From Temnothorax longispinosus (lineage: Eukaryota > Arthropoda > Insecta > Hymenoptera > Formicidae), in the NCBI RefSeq assembly GCF_030848805.1, contig NW_027270036.1, positions 319,965 to 383,964 of the forward strand: a stretch of 64,000 nt of DNA, written 5' to 3'. Position numbers and translations under genes: made by a program. Below the pieces are notes generated by a model. The model saw nothing but the letters and a program-made list of their open reading frames with translations, did not search any database and was not told the origin of the DNA. This document shows positions 10,511 to 20,968 of the stretch, in pieces. The stretch's first letter is position 1. Every line of letters starts with the position of its first letter.

Positions 10511-11241
10511 TGTTATGCCGCGTCGCCGGTTGGTGACGGCTTACGGCAAAACGTTTATTATTTTCGGGATCTCTTGACCTTACGAGTTGGGACTCGGTAG
10601 GCACAGGCGGGCAGACTAGGAAGCGGTCGGGTTCGCAGGTGGAACGGGGGTGTAGGCGTCGTTAAATGAACTTCACTTCGTTTTACTTTATATTGGAGCT
10701 TTATTTCAGCGCCCCTTTTACACTCACTAACTTACACTTGTATTTGCCTTTCACAATTATTATAACTCGCACGCGCTTTGTTATAATGTAAACCTTCGCG
10801 ACACGACTTACGGGAACGGTCACGGGCAGAGTCTCCGGTGTATTACTCTCCGTCGCGGCTTCTTCGACGGTCCCTTATATTGCTTTGAGTTATGCCCTGT
10901 CGGCACTTTTCCGCCGGGTTCGACGGTCCCCCGAATGAGGTCGGTCAGAGACCGAGCGCATTCGCAATCTCGCTGTACTCCCGCGGTTCCGCGATTGTCG
11001 AAATGCGTTGTCGCACATTCCTATGCATCTCGCAATATTGTGTCGAAATGCGTTGTCGCACATTCTTATGCATATCGCAATAGTTCGATTGACGCGGAAG
11101 CTTGATGAACTTCCGCGTCCGCGTCAGCGTAAATTGAGGAGTCTTTCGAAAGACAATTTCCTCGAAGTCTTTCGAAAGGCTATTCTATAATTTTATTATA
11201 AATAATTTAATAATTACCCGTTGTAATTTTAGATTACAACA
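10511..11241 (-). repeat. 3' LTR of the env-carrying element
   Basis: 731 bp, matching 18923-19655 with about seven substitutions and a missing TA after GGTG. Short ORFs inside it are shadows. Confidence 0.93.
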
Positions 11242-11254
11242 TCCCTCCCCCGTT
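11242..11254 (-). promoter_or_regulatory. Polypurine tract
   Basis: On the minus strand ACGGGGGAGGGA directly precedes the 3' LTR. This is where second-strand synthesis would be primed. 11255-11403 is AT-rich 3' untranslated sequence after env. Confidence 0.8.
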
Positions 11255-11403
11255 AAAAGGAGAAAACGAGGTTCGCGAGTTTTCGCTATATTCTTTAATT
11301 TATACTTTGTTGTATACCCATTTCTATATTTTTTCCTTATATACATTTTACATTTTATAATACCCGTGTACAATATTTTGGTATAATCGTTTTTACTATT
11401 CTA

Positions 11404-13089
11404 TTAGAACCTAGTACTTACACTACGTTTTAAAATTGGTTTCGGAAATCCGTATGGTCGAAATGATCTTTCTTCGTCGTATAATGTAAGTGGTGATCGT
11501 GGGTTCTTTTTCTTTTTTATTAATACGTATATTACAGTGCTTACTATGGCTAATGTAATTATACCGCTCGCTGTCATTGGGTATATGAATTGTTTTCGGA
11601 CGTAAAAATTTCGGTCGTCGTCCTCTAGGTCAGTATTCATTTTTTGTATTTGTGTTTTTAATTCTGTCAGTTCAGCTCGATGCTGAGTTAAATCGTCCGT
11701 TGTCTCGTTCCGTAATGTGATCGTTTCATGGTCATATGTAAGCGAAATATTTACTTCGGGTAAATATGTCTCTATATCTGTCTCGTATATTGTCTCTTCA
11801 GCTTGTACTGTCATATCGGTTGTCATTAGCTTACACTCCTTTTCCAGCGTAATTTTGCCAGTGTTGTTGATTATCTGCTTCTCCTCGTGTTCATTACATT
11901 GTATAAGTATTGGCTGTTCAGTTACTGTTGAATACAGCCAATCGTGTGGTCGTCGTAATGAAATCCACTTTGTTTGTGTTGTAACAGTGTGGTGTCTGAA
12001 TTTGCACATTTTGTAGTAATGTTGCTGTTGAACATACATCTGTATCTCGCACGGTGCGTTTTCATCTATATGATATACCGGTGTATTTTGTGTGCATACG
12101 TACTGTAGATTGGTAGAAGTACACTTTGCCAGATAATCTTCATCTAAAAGCATGTAGGTCACTCTTTCTTTGTCTACTGCTATTATTTTATTGTCGACTC
12201 TTACTGATGTGAGTATATTCTTGCGCGTGAGCACAGGAAATTCAATAACGCTCATTATATCGTAGAGCGGTGGTGTGATTAGGGGAAAAAGTAAGACGGT
12301 ATATATTTGATTATTCTTGTAGAATGCCTTTATTGTCGTGTGTTTTTCAATCGTAAACCAGTCTTCGAGGTGGACTCTAAACGGGAAATATGATCCCGGT
12401 GGCAATTGCTGACTTGCTTCTTTCAATTGCCAGGTGATATCCTCTACTGGCATTAATTTCGGATGCATTGTTCCCTTTCTTATGCATGCCAAATATTCAA
12501 GTATGTTCTCGACGTCGCGGATTAGATCTGTGATTACCGCTATGCCAATTTCAAAATGTTCTTTTATTTCGTCTTTATTAAGGTAATCTGTAAATCGTTT
12601 TTCTAATAGATTACGATTTCGTTCCATTATGCCTTCTAATTTCTCTATATGCCCTATGGTGGCATTCATCACCTTGATCTGATTCTGCATTACGTGGTGT
12701 AACGTTTGTTGATTGTTTCTCAACAGTTGCAATTGTTCGTTGATGCGCTTTTCATCGTTTGCATCCATTGTTCCGAACAGTGATTTTGCTATTGAACCTA
12801 TTCCGTCCACTAATCCCCTCCTTGAGTCTGTCGACGTTTTGTATATTGTGTTGATCTGCGTGAGGATTTTTGTCAAATATTCTAATTCTCTTCTTGCGAT
12901 ATTTTCAAAGGTGAGGCACGTTTCCTTATGCAGTAATTGTAAAATCTTATTGTCGCATGTAATTCTTGCTTCCTGTATATATTTTTCAATTTGCTCGTGT
13001 CTTCGATTTAGCGTTGTTAAATCAAATTTAATGACTAACTTCCATGTCTTCCGGGAATAGTGCATTCTTCCAAGCTTCTCGTAATACAT
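11404..13089 (-). CDS. env: Env glycoprotein, baculovirus F-like / errantivirus type
   Basis: 561 residues from the first ATG; open to the end with no break. Env of this group resembles baculovirus fusion protein F and is a membrane fusion protein. Seen: a dibasic RR near residues 90-91 followed by a glycine-rich, fusion-peptide-like stretch (GLVDGIGSIAKSLFG), a long helical region after it, scattered cysteines in the ectodomain, a transmembrane segment at about 505-524 (IITLAIVSTVIYVLI) and a basic cytoplasmic tail of ~37 residues. The first ATG gives no signal peptide. The same frame stays open upstream to about 13249, with a good splice acceptor at 13181/13180, so a spliced start as in gypsy env is likely. 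Infectivity cannot be judged, and pol is broken. Confidence 0.85.
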   Translation of the reverse strand: MYYEKLGRMHYSRKTWKLVIKFDLTTLNRRHEQIEKYIQEARITCDNKILQLLHKETCLTFENIARRELEYLTKILTQINTIYKTSTDSRRGLVDGIGSIAKSLFGTMDANDEKRINEQLQLLRNNQQTLHHVMQNQIKVMNATIGHIEKLEGIMERNRNLLEKRFTDYLNKDEIKEHFEIGIAVITDLIRDVENILEYLACIRKGTMHPKLMPVEDITWQLKEASQQLPPGSYFPFRVHLEDWFTIEKHTTIKAFYKNNQIYTVLLFPLITPPLYDIMSVIEFPVLTRKNILTSVRVDNKIIAVDKERVTYMLLDEDYLAKCTSTNLQYVCTQNTPVYHIDENAPCEIQMYVQQQHYYKMCKFRHHTVTTQTKWISLRRPHDWLYSTVTEQPILIQCNEHEEKQIINNTGKITLEKECKLMTTDMTVQAEETIYETDIETYLPEVNISLTYDHETITLRNETTDDLTQHRAELTELKTQIQKMNTDLEDDDRNFYVRKQFIYPMTASGIITLAIVSTVIYVLIKKKKNPRSPLTLYDEERSFRPYGFPKPILKRSVSTRF

Positions 13090-13240
13090 CCCTGGGTGAT
13101 ATTGGAATTGTTGGATTTTATAATGTGGTTCCGTTTTTTCTGCTTGGGCTAATGCTTGCCCTCTCCAGCACGCGAGTATTCTGTAACAGAGACATTCTGT
13201 TTCAGGGTGTATTTCTTTCTCTCTTTCCCTTTTTTTTTTG

Positions 13241-14579
13241 TTATTCTTCTATAAAAAGTTTTAATTTGTTTACATGTAAGCGCATTATTTTTCTTCCTTT
13301 CTTTATAGTATAATTAACATCTGAATTCTTTTCGATAATTGTGTACGGTCCTGTCCATAGGGATTCAAGTTTCTTTGAACGTCCTCGTCGTAACGTTTCA
13401 TCGTGCATGAGTACTCTGTCACCTACACGAAAACTGGTTTCTTATAGTCTTTGTATCATACTGTTTTTTCGCTTTAATCTTTTCCTCTTGTACGTGTTCC
13501 CTGGCAACTTTGTTGGTTGCTCTTAATCTTTCCCGAAACTCTTGTGCGTAATCATCATAGTTATACGTGAGTTTAGGTGGTTTTGTCAGTGCTGTCGGTA
13601 ATTCAGCTTGGTGACCGTATACTAGCTCAAACGGTGTATACCCCGTCGCTGTGTGCGGCGTTGTATTATATGCGAATATCGCAAACGGTATCCACTCATC
13701 CCAATCCGTTTGGTCCTCGTTTATGTAGTGTCGCAGATATTCTGCTAATGTTCGGTGGGATCTTTCGAGTGCTCCGTTGCTTTCGGGATGATACGCGGTA
13801 GTTTAAATTTTGTTTATCTTCAAGAGTTTACAGGTGTTTTTGAATACCTCGCTCAAAAAATTCGTGCCTTGATCGGTCAGAATTTTTTCTGGAATTCCAT
13901 GCTCTAAGACAATTTTTGTCACAAATTGCTTACTTACTGTACTTGCTTCTTGGTTTGGAATTGGTATCGCTTTACTATATTTCGTTAAATTATCTTGAAA
14001 TGTTAACAAATATTTATTTCCATTCGTTGTAATCGTAAGTGGCCCTACAATATCTAAAGCACATTTCTCGAACGGCTTGGTAGGTGTGTCCGTAATTACC
14101 AACGGTACTTTATTTTTCTGCGATAACTTATTTCTTTGACATAGCTCGCATTTAGCTATATATTTTTCGACGTCTTTCGTCAATCCGCGCCAGTTATGAT
14201 TTAACCGGATTCTATTTACTGTTCGTTCGACGCCTTGGTGCCCTCCTATAGGTGCATCATGGTACTCATGTAATATCTGCTTCTTTTCTTCTTCTGTATA
14301 TATTCTTGCTTCCTCTTCGTTGGAATTATCCTCGTTTATCGTGTGGATTTTCGGTTCTTCTTCTGCGGCAACTTCGTCTCTTTTTACATTGCGGCTCAGT
14401 GCGTCGGCGTTTACATTCGCCTTTCCGGCTTTGTGTATAATTTCGTAATTGTGTTCTTCCAGCTGTAATCTCCATCGAATCAATCTTGAGCCTGGATCGT
14501 TAACGTTAAATAACCATGTTAACGGCTTGTGGTCGGTCACAATTTTAACACGTAAGGTCGGAAGTGTTTGACCGCCCAT
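13241..14579 (-). pseudogene. RNase H end and integrase (env-carrying element)
   Basis: Starts in RNase H (VKIVTDHKPLTWL, ANVNADALSR). It then has the HHCC zinc module (H-x3-H ... CELC), the core motifs CALDIVGPL (first Asp) and ILTDQGTNF (second Asp), and a TAA stop at 13803-13805. The same frame continues past this stop through the region holding the third catalytic acidic residue. Near 13.43 kb the frame changes again and runs to a stop at 13241, with the end of pol just upstream of env. One nonsense change and at least one indel therefore disable it as read here. Confidence 0.85.
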
Positions 14580-15568
14580 ACAATGGCTAACAACTCTTTC
14601 TCTGTGGTGTTATAATTTTGTTCTGCTCGTGATAGAATTCGACTGGCATAAGCTATTGGCTGGTCTTCACCTATCTTTCCTTGAGATAGTATTGCTCCGA
14701 TGGCATGGTCGGATGCGTCAGTAGTTATAATAAACTCTTGCGTAAAATCCGGATACTTAAGCACAGGTGCCGTTGTTAGTTTTTCTTTTAAATTATTGAA
14801 AGCATTTTCTTGCTCTGAAATCCATTCAAATTTTTCCGTTTTCTTTGTTAACTTTGTTAACGGTTTGGCTGTCTTCGAGGAATCTTTTATGAATTTTCTA
14901 TAGTAACCGGCTAAGCCGATAAATGATTGCACGTCCTTAACTCTTTTTGGCGTAGGAAATTCTTTTATCGCTACTAGTTTTGACGGGTCTGGAGAAATTC
15001 CATTCTCCGATATAATGTGGCCTAGGTAGATCACTTCCTTGCGCAAGAATTCACACTTCTCCGGTTGTAATTTTAAACAGTTTGTTCGGAGTCTTTGTAG
15101 CACCTCTCTTAATCGTTTGTTGTGGTCCTCCAGGCTAGGTCCATACACTACTATGTCATCTAGGTACACAAGACATTTAATTCCCTGTAGGCCAGTTAGT
15201 ACAGAAGTCATTAACCGCTGAAACGTTGCGGGCGCGCTCTTTAGCCCGAACGGCATGCGATTAAATTCGTAGTGGCCGTAAGGTGTCGAAAATGCCGTCT
15301 TGTGTTTATCTCGTTCGGCCATCGGTATCTGGTGATACCCAGATGCCAGATCTAGCGTAGTAAAATACTTGGCGTTCCCCAACTGATCAAGTATATCAGT
15401 GATATTCGGCAGTGGGAATGAGTCGCCTATCGTTAGATCGTTTAGCTTCCGAAAGTTTACAACTACTCGGAGCCTTGGATTTCCGGCTGCGTCAGCTTTT
15501 TTAGGTACCACTAACAACGGTGCATTCCATTGGCTAGTACTGCTTTGAATTATTTTGTTTTCTAACAT
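14537..15568 (-). pseudogene. Reverse transcriptase and RNase H start (env-carrying element)
   Basis: The RT makes cDNA. Motifs in order: LLVVPKK, RVVVNFRKLN, FTTLDLASGYHQI, MPFGLKSAPATFQ, LVYLDDIVVY (catalytic Asp pair), YLGHIIS, then the RNase H start FIITTDASDHAIGAIL and TEKELLAIVWAVKHFRPY. The frame breaks right after HFRPY, where about a dozen bases expected between the neighbouring RNase H strands appear to be lost; reading resumes at 14579 in another frame. The ORF as listed starts inside the RT domain, so its start is not the natural one. Confidence 0.88.
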
Positions 15569-15776
15569 TTCTTGTACTTGCCGATTTACTTCCGCTTTAT
15601 GCTTGTTTGGAAGTCGGTATGGTCTTACATTCAGCGCGTGTATTTATTTCGTGTTTTACTGCTGCAGTACACGATAATGGCTCTCCTTCTAAATGAAATA
15701 AATCGCCGTATTCTTCACATATAAGTTGGAGTGATCGTTTTTCCTCGGCGTTTAAGTGCTGTGTACGTAATGCTAG

Positions 15777-16121
15777 TCAGATGCGTTCGTTTCGAGATAT
15801 AGCAGGTTTAGTTTCCTTTCCCGTCAATGTTGCATGTATTTTTGTATGAGTATCTGTTTCTAGTTCTTCCAGCGTAACTTGTGGAATCGGTATTTCAATT
15901 TCCTTGTCTGTAGTATTTATTACGCTTACAATGCAAATATGATTCTCCGATTTCACTAGGCAGTTTCCAATATAAACTCCTGGTTTCATCTCTCTTGCTT
16001 GTACAATACCTTCTTCATTTTTATCCGTAATTGCCTCTATTATAGTCTCGCTGCGAGGCTTTAGTGTGACCTTTCCATACGGGTGCAATTTGAAAGTTTC
16101 TTCCTTTATTTTTAATTGCAT
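15777..16121 (-). pseudogene. Protease-RT linker segment of pol
   Basis: A 114-residue ORF in a different frame from gag, with no catalytic motif. Its position between protease and RT fits the linker of gypsy-type Pol. The continuation to the RT ORF crosses another frame change near 15.65 kb. Confidence 0.6.
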
Positions 16122-16162
16122 TTGCTCGTAATCGCAAGATGCGGCGTGTGTCCGTAGGAAAT

Positions 16163-18178
16163 TTATTCTAGGATTCCATCGTATTCTATGGCCATGTCCT
16201 CTCCTACCACATAAAATGCGTGTTTAATTTTTAATTTATTTGTTTCAATGGTCGCATACACTTTTCCGAGTGTGTGTATTTTGTGTCCCGTGATTCCGGT
16301 GAGAGCTATGCGATCTTCATAGACTGGGGCGTCATCTTTTAACGCGTTTAGCTTTATTAATGAAATTGTTGAACCAGAGTCATATAGCATATTCGATGCT
16401 CCGGGTTTTACCTCTCGTATGGGTAATCTTGTTAATAACAGTTCTGGCTTCGTACGGCCGTATAGCACACTTTTGATATGTGTAACCCGATATTCTGAGG
16501 CAGGTCGTGGTTGTTTTCCTCTCGCCTCCTCTTGCTCGTCTTCGCTGCTTGCAGAGTCAGCGTTCTTCCTTCGGTTCGGCACTTTCAATTGTTGTCTTTT
16601 TTTGTTTTCTCTAGATTTATTGGTGTTGGGGGTGTAGCTTTGCCCTTTTAATGTCCAACACTCATCTCGGTTGTGCCCCGATTTTTTGCAATAATTGCAA
16701 TATTTCTGCAGTGCATTTACTTGTGCAGGTTTGCTAGGTTTAGGTAATGCGTTTCCTTGGCTTCGGCATTCCCGTCCATAATGACCAGTTTTTTCGCATT
16801 TAAAACATTGTACGCTCTGATTTTGGGGCTGTCTCGTATATCCTGGCTTATTTTTGTATAGCGAGGCGCCCGTTTTGGTCGCGGTCGGCCCTATGAGCTT
16901 TTCTTCCGCGCTCGCTCCCGTTGTGGCTTCTTGTAACGTCGCATATCGCTGCGAACGTACAAGTATTTTTAATTCATCGCGCAATCCTATTTGAAAATTA
17001 ATTAAAGCTTGTTTTTGTATCGTTTGCTGGATCGCGCGTTTAAACATACTGGAGTGATCTTCTCCTTCTATCATAGCGTCATATAGCTTCATGGCTAGTA
17101 GATCGACTCGTTGCCCAAAAGCATGTGCGCTTTCGTTTGGCTTTTGCTTGAGCGTATTAAACTCAATCTGCAAATGGGTAGTGCTCTGCTTGGCTTGATA
17201 GCAATCTTCTAATTGTTGCTTTAATTGAGCGAATGTTTGTATATCTCGCGTTTCAAAATCTTGCATCGCCTTTCCTTTTAATTTTGTATATAAAATCGCC
17301 TGTACTAATGATTCTTCGTCTGTAGGCTGTATATTATGTACCGCATATGTGCACGCGTTTATAAATTCTTGTAATTTTTGTCGCGACGTCCCATCGAACT
17401 CAGGGATCATGCTTCGTGCTTCTTTTAACGTTATAGAATTCGGTATGGAACTACGCCGATTTCTTATATCGTGTTCCGTCCGTCCGTAATTTTCGCTCGA
17501 ATATCTTCCGTTTCCGGCTCCTACTTGGTCGCCGTTTCGTGCACTATTTTCTAGTGTTATTAACCGTTCTCGTAATTCGCGCGTTTCGTCACGCATTTCC
17601 ATACGCGATTCCTCTTGCATTTTCTGCATTTCCCGTAATAAATTGTATATTTCTCTTACGTCGTGCGTTTCCGTAGATAGCGGTGCGTACTGTGCGTCAG
17701 ATTGTGACTGTGCCATTTCGATTTCCTTAACTTGCGCTTGTGGCTGGTTTGTGTGAGTGCGTTCTTCTAATAGGGGTTTTTCCGTTCGCGTCTCTTCGCC
17801 GTTTTCCCGATAGTATTCGCTAGGGTCGAATATATCGCTCTCGTAAGAGGTTAATGAAAATTCTCGTCGCAAGGATACTCTGCTAGGGGTTCGGCTAACG
17901 TATGGTTTGCTTCTACGCGGTTTTTCGTCCGTCCGGTCAATGGGGTCGTTTGAGAATAAACTCCCGTCAATCTCGCCAAACGGAAACTCGCGCTCAGTAA
18001 CAACGTTTTCCGGTAACTCGGTTTCGCTGTCCGAGTGTCGCGTTTCTAATGCTACACGAACGTTATCTAAAGTCGCTTGTGTTGTCGCGCGCGGACTATT
18101 TACCCGTGGTGAAAATTCGTTGATTAGCCACGACGCATTGGCTATCGGCGTTCGGGGAGGACTATTTTCTCCCGACAT
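16163..18178 (-). CDS. Gag polyprotein with protease start (env-carrying element)
   Basis: 671 residues from an ATG at 18178. The N-terminal third is polar and disordered-looking with RS-rich patches. A gag capsid-like region follows (MIPEFDGTSRQKLQEFI onward, about residue 255). Two CCHC knuckles sit near residues 457 (CFKCEKTGHYGREC) and 492 (CNYCKKSGHNRDEC). A retropepsin active-site motif, LYDSGSTISLI, lies near residue 598, so protease starts in the gag frame. Gag packages the RNA and protease matures the polyproteins. The ORF ends at 16163 just after the protease motif; the sequence continues in another frame at 16121, which could be a programmed shift or damage. Confidence 0.88.
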   Translation of the reverse strand: MSGENSPPRTPIANASWLINEFSPRVNSPRATTQATLDNVRVALETRHSDSETELPENVVTEREFPFGEIDGSLFSNDPIDRTDEKPRRSKPYVSRTPSRVSLRREFSLTSYESDIFDPSEYYRENGEETRTEKPLLEERTHTNQPQAQVKEIEMAQSQSDAQYAPLSTETHDVREIYNLLREMQKMQEESRMEMRDETRELRERLITLENSARNGDQVGAGNGRYSSENYGRTEHDIRNRRSSIPNSITLKEARSMIPEFDGTSRQKLQEFINACTYAVHNIQPTDEESLVQAILYTKLKGKAMQDFETRDIQTFAQLKQQLEDCYQAKQSTTHLQIEFNTLKQKPNESAHAFGQRVDLLAMKLYDAMIEGEDHSSMFKRAIQQTIQKQALINFQIGLRDELKILVRSQRYATLQEATTGASAEEKLIGPTATKTGASLYKNKPGYTRQPQNQSVQCFKCEKTGHYGRECRSQGNALPKPSKPAQVNALQKYCNYCKKSGHNRDECWTLKGQSYTPNTNKSRENKKRQQLKVPNRRKNADSASSEDEQEEARGKQPRPASEYRVTHIKSVLYGRTKPELLLTRLPIREVKPGASNMLYDSGSTISLIKLNALKDDAPVYEDRIALTGITGHKIHTLGKVYATIETNKLKIKHAFYVVGEDMAIEYDGILE

Positions 18179-18304
18179 TCACGCGTAGTACAATTTTAGT
18201 ATTCTTTAGATCAGAGGTCAAGCAGCAATATACTCTCGGTGGGTTGCCATCCCCATCTACAATTCCGAGAGGTGGCGATCGAAATCTGACAAAACCGTCT
18301 TGGT

Positions 18305-18375
18305 TCTAACTGGATTTGAACTCGGTTCTCCGGCTCACTAGACCAGCGCACATCTCTCTGCGCCACGATCGCCAC
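18305..18375 (-). ncRNA. tRNA-Thr(AGT)-like sequence in the 5' leader
   Basis: On the minus strand there is a box A match (TGGCGCAGAGAG), an anticodon-arm-like CTGGT-CTAGTGA-GCCGG with AGT in the loop, and a box B match (GTTCAAATCC), with roughly tRNA spacing. A 10-bp stem, GTGGCGATCG/CGATCGCCAC, brackets it more widely. The T stem pairs poorly, so it is tRNA-like rather than a working tRNA. Confidence 0.4.
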
Positions 18376-18406
18376 TGGTGCCGAAACCCGGGACCCTTCG
18401 CGCGGC

Positions 18407-18787
18407 CTAGCCCCGATTTTCTCGACTTACATTAGAAGTACGGCTCGCATGGTCGCTCGCAGGCTCCGTTGTTTGCGGCTGGCCCTGGCGTGAAGTAAGA
18501 TGCTGGTTGTCGAACGCAGTTGCTGCTTCTCGTTGTTCGCTGCTTCTGCGTTGTCCGCTGCTTGGCGTCGTCCGCTGCTTTGGCGTTGTCCGCTTCTTGG
18601 CGTCGTCCGCTGCTTTGCACTTGGCCTTGGGTGTTGGCCTTTTATTTTCTTTTCGCCCTTTGGTGTCCTTGAGGATGCCTTGATCGATCCCTTTTGGCTC
18701 AGTACCGTTATGGATACCTTGGTCGCTCTGTACCTTGGTTATTTCCGCCGGTCGATCTGATTCTTGGTCAATCCACAGATGTTCCAC
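18407..18787 (-). other. 126-residue leader ORF, low complexity
   Basis: A Lys/Arg/Gln/Thr-rich ORF in the 5' leader, containing repeats such as QRTTPSSGQRR. It looks like repeated leader sequence rather than a gene. No domain recognised. Confidence 0.35.
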
Positions 18788-18898
18788 CGTACTTATTTCC
18801 TTCCTTGTTAGTCGTACTCAGCGCTAACTGATAGACTTTATTTGCGTATTTTAGGCAGGCTTGCTGTTGTCTTTCCTAGTTGTCCTGGTGCTTTGGTC

Positions 18899-18917
18899 AA
18901 TCCCACCGCTGCCACCA
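18899..18917 (-). promoter_or_regulatory. Primer binding site, tRNA-Leu type
   Basis: On the minus strand, five bases inside the 5' LTR, the sequence TGGTGGCAGCGGTGGGATT is complementary to a tRNA 3' end of the form AATCCCACCGCTGCCA plus CCA, which is the standard end of tRNA-Leu(AAG). Reverse transcription would start here. Confidence 0.8.
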
Positions 18918-18922
18918 AATTA

Positions 18923-19655
18923 TGTTATGCCGCGTTGCCGGTTGGTGACGGCTTACGGCAAAATGTTTATTATTTTCGGGATCTCTTGACCTTACGAGTT
19001 GGGATTCGGTAGGCACAGGCGGGCAGACTAGGAAGCGGTCGGGTTTGCAGGTGGAACGGGGGTGTATAGGCGTCGTTAAATGAACTTCACTTCGTTTTAC
19101 TTTATATTGGAGCTTTATGTCAGCGCCCCTTTTACACTCACTAACTTACACTTGTATTTGCCTTTCACAATTATTATAACTCGCACGCGCTTTGTTATAA
19201 TGTAAACCTTCGCGACACGACTTACGGGAACGGTCACGGGCAGAGTCTCCGGTGTATTACTCTCCGTCGCGGCTTCTTCGACGGTCCCTTATATTGCTTT
19301 GAGTTATGCCCTGTCGGCACTTTTCCGCCGGGTTCGACGGTCCCCCGAATGAGGTCGGTCAGTGACCGAGCGCATTCGCAATCTCGCTGTACTCCCGCGG
19401 TTCCGCGATTGTCGAAATGCGTTGTCGCACATTCCTATGCATCTCGCAATATTGTGTCGAAATGCGTTGTCGCACATTCTTATGCATATCGCAATAGTTC
19501 GATTGACGCGGAAGCTTGATGAACTTCCGCGTCCGCGTCAGCGTAAATTGAGGAGTCTTTCGAAAGACAATTTCCTCGAAGTCTTTCGAAAGGCTATTCT
19601 ATAATTTTATTATAAATAATTTAATAATTACCCGTTGTAATTTTAGATTACAACA
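18923..19655 (-). repeat. 5' LTR of the env-carrying element
   Basis: 733 bp. On the minus strand it begins TGTTGTAATC and ends GCATAACA. Promoter and polyadenylation functions are expected for an LTR. It contains short internal repeats such as CGAAATGCGTTGTCGCACATTC, present twice within 60 bp. Confidence 0.93.
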
Positions 19656-19824
19656 TGTACATAAAATAGATTTTACATGTATTTTCTTTCTCTTATATAA
19701 TCTCTGTTCAAATATACTGGAAAAATAATAAGAAAAAATTTAAAAATAATTAAAAGAATAATTTTTGCATTACTTTTTTTATAAAAAGTAAAATTTGAAA
19801 AATCAAGAGAAAATTGCGCATATA
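19656..19824. other. AT-rich spacer between two LTR elements
   Basis: Includes TGTA (19656-19659, right target duplication of the env element) and TATA (19821-19824, left target duplication of the next element). Otherwise featureless. Confidence 0.7.
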
Positions 19825-19909
19825 TGTAGGAGTAGGCCCCTATAGTTCGGTGGCGTTAATGGCAGAGGACCCGCGCGCGAGGCACTTGTGCGGGGACAGT
19901 AGTGTAGGT
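19825..19909 (+). repeat. 5' LTR, first part (before the nested transposon)
   Basis: Matches the start of the 3' LTR with scattered differences. It ends with GTGTAGGT (19902-19909), the 8-bp duplication made by the nested element. Confidence 0.9.
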
Positions 19910-20290
19910 CACGGTCGTGAATACAGGTCCGGAAACTCTAGTAGTGGGGGGTGACTCGCTTAGTGAAGTCATTTTATGTAGTTGACACTGACTACGTTTA
20001 CACGGCCCGATTTAAGCCGAAGTTATAACATCGATGTTATAACTACTGACGTTAGATGCCGTGTAAACGCTCTTTTACGACGAAGTTATTACATCGGTGT
20101 AGTAACTTAAAGTCGGTTGATGAAGAGGCTTAGGGTTACTACATTGACGTAAGAAGGACGTGTAAACGGTCGCACTGTAACAATGGCGATAATGCCAACC
20201 GTAAAAATTAAGCATTCTGCGAACTCTCAATTATTTGCAGAGTACGTGATTCTATAGTACAGAATACAGAAAGCAAAGAAAGTGAAAGAA

Positions 20291-20371
20291 ATGGAAACCA
20301 AAAAGCGTGAAAGTTGGGAAACCGAGGAAACTCGATATTTTCTCAAATTAATGAGAGAACGCAAATCATGA
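20291..20371 (+). pseudogene. Remnant of a Harbinger Myb/SANT-like accessory ORF
   Basis: 26 codons from an ATG, with the pattern W-x-TEET-x-Y-x2-KLM-x-ERK, as at the start of the DNA-binding partner protein of Harbinger elements. It then stops. Too short to be sure. Confidence 0.4.
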
Positions 20372-20968
20372 AAAGTTTAGATGGCGGAACAACCTTTAAC
20401 ATAATATCTGAAAAAAATTCAAAACATTTGATTATGAGATAGACTATATAAATATTAATTATTATTATTATGAAATGTAATATTTTGCTTTTATTTTTCA
20501 CATTTAATTCAGATTTAAACGCCATTCCCGTATAAACTGAGAATCATATATAATTTTTTTGTGATGTTAAAAATTATTTTGTTACCTACTTATCTTTTTT
20601 TTGTGTTATATTTTATATTAAGTTGTACTGACTATACTCTGTGATTATTATAATAAGTTGTACTGACTGTACTCTGTGATTATTATAATAAGTTGTACTG
20701 ATTTTACCTGAATGATTACTATGATAAAAATATAATTATTGAAATTAATTTTTTTTAACTACTTTTCAATCGGGGATGGTTTTATGAAAGTTTGCACAAG
20801 GGCGGCTCATTCCCGTACGACGGCCCTAAATACCGATAACATATATAAAGAAACATTGTACATTTTTTAAATAAATACTTTATTATACATATTACAATTT
20901 GTGCTATAAGACAGGTAGCAAAAAAATAACTCATGAAGAGTACAGGTTATTTTTATATTATATATTGT

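Larger units (their letters stand above)
10511..19655 (-). mobile_element. Env-carrying gypsy (errantivirus-like) LTR element, full length
   Basis: A 9.1-kb provirus-like insertion: LTRs at 10511-11241 and 18923-19655, 4-bp target duplication TGTA (10507-10510 and 19656-19659), primer site, gag, pro, pol and env, all on the minus strand. LTRs differ by about seven substitutions and one 2-bp indel by eye (~1%), so insertion is recent. Even so, pol has several frame breaks (near 15.65, 14.57, 13.80 and 13.43 kb), so this copy is either defective or carries sequencing indels. The gene set matches insect endogenous retroviruses of the gypsy group. Confidence 0.95.

Noticed and set aside
18305..18375. 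Functional tRNA gene within the retroelement leader
   Set aside because: T stem pairs poorly; kept only as tRNA-like.
18407..18787. Extra retroviral accessory gene in the leader
   Set aside because: Low-complexity repeats; more likely leader sequence.
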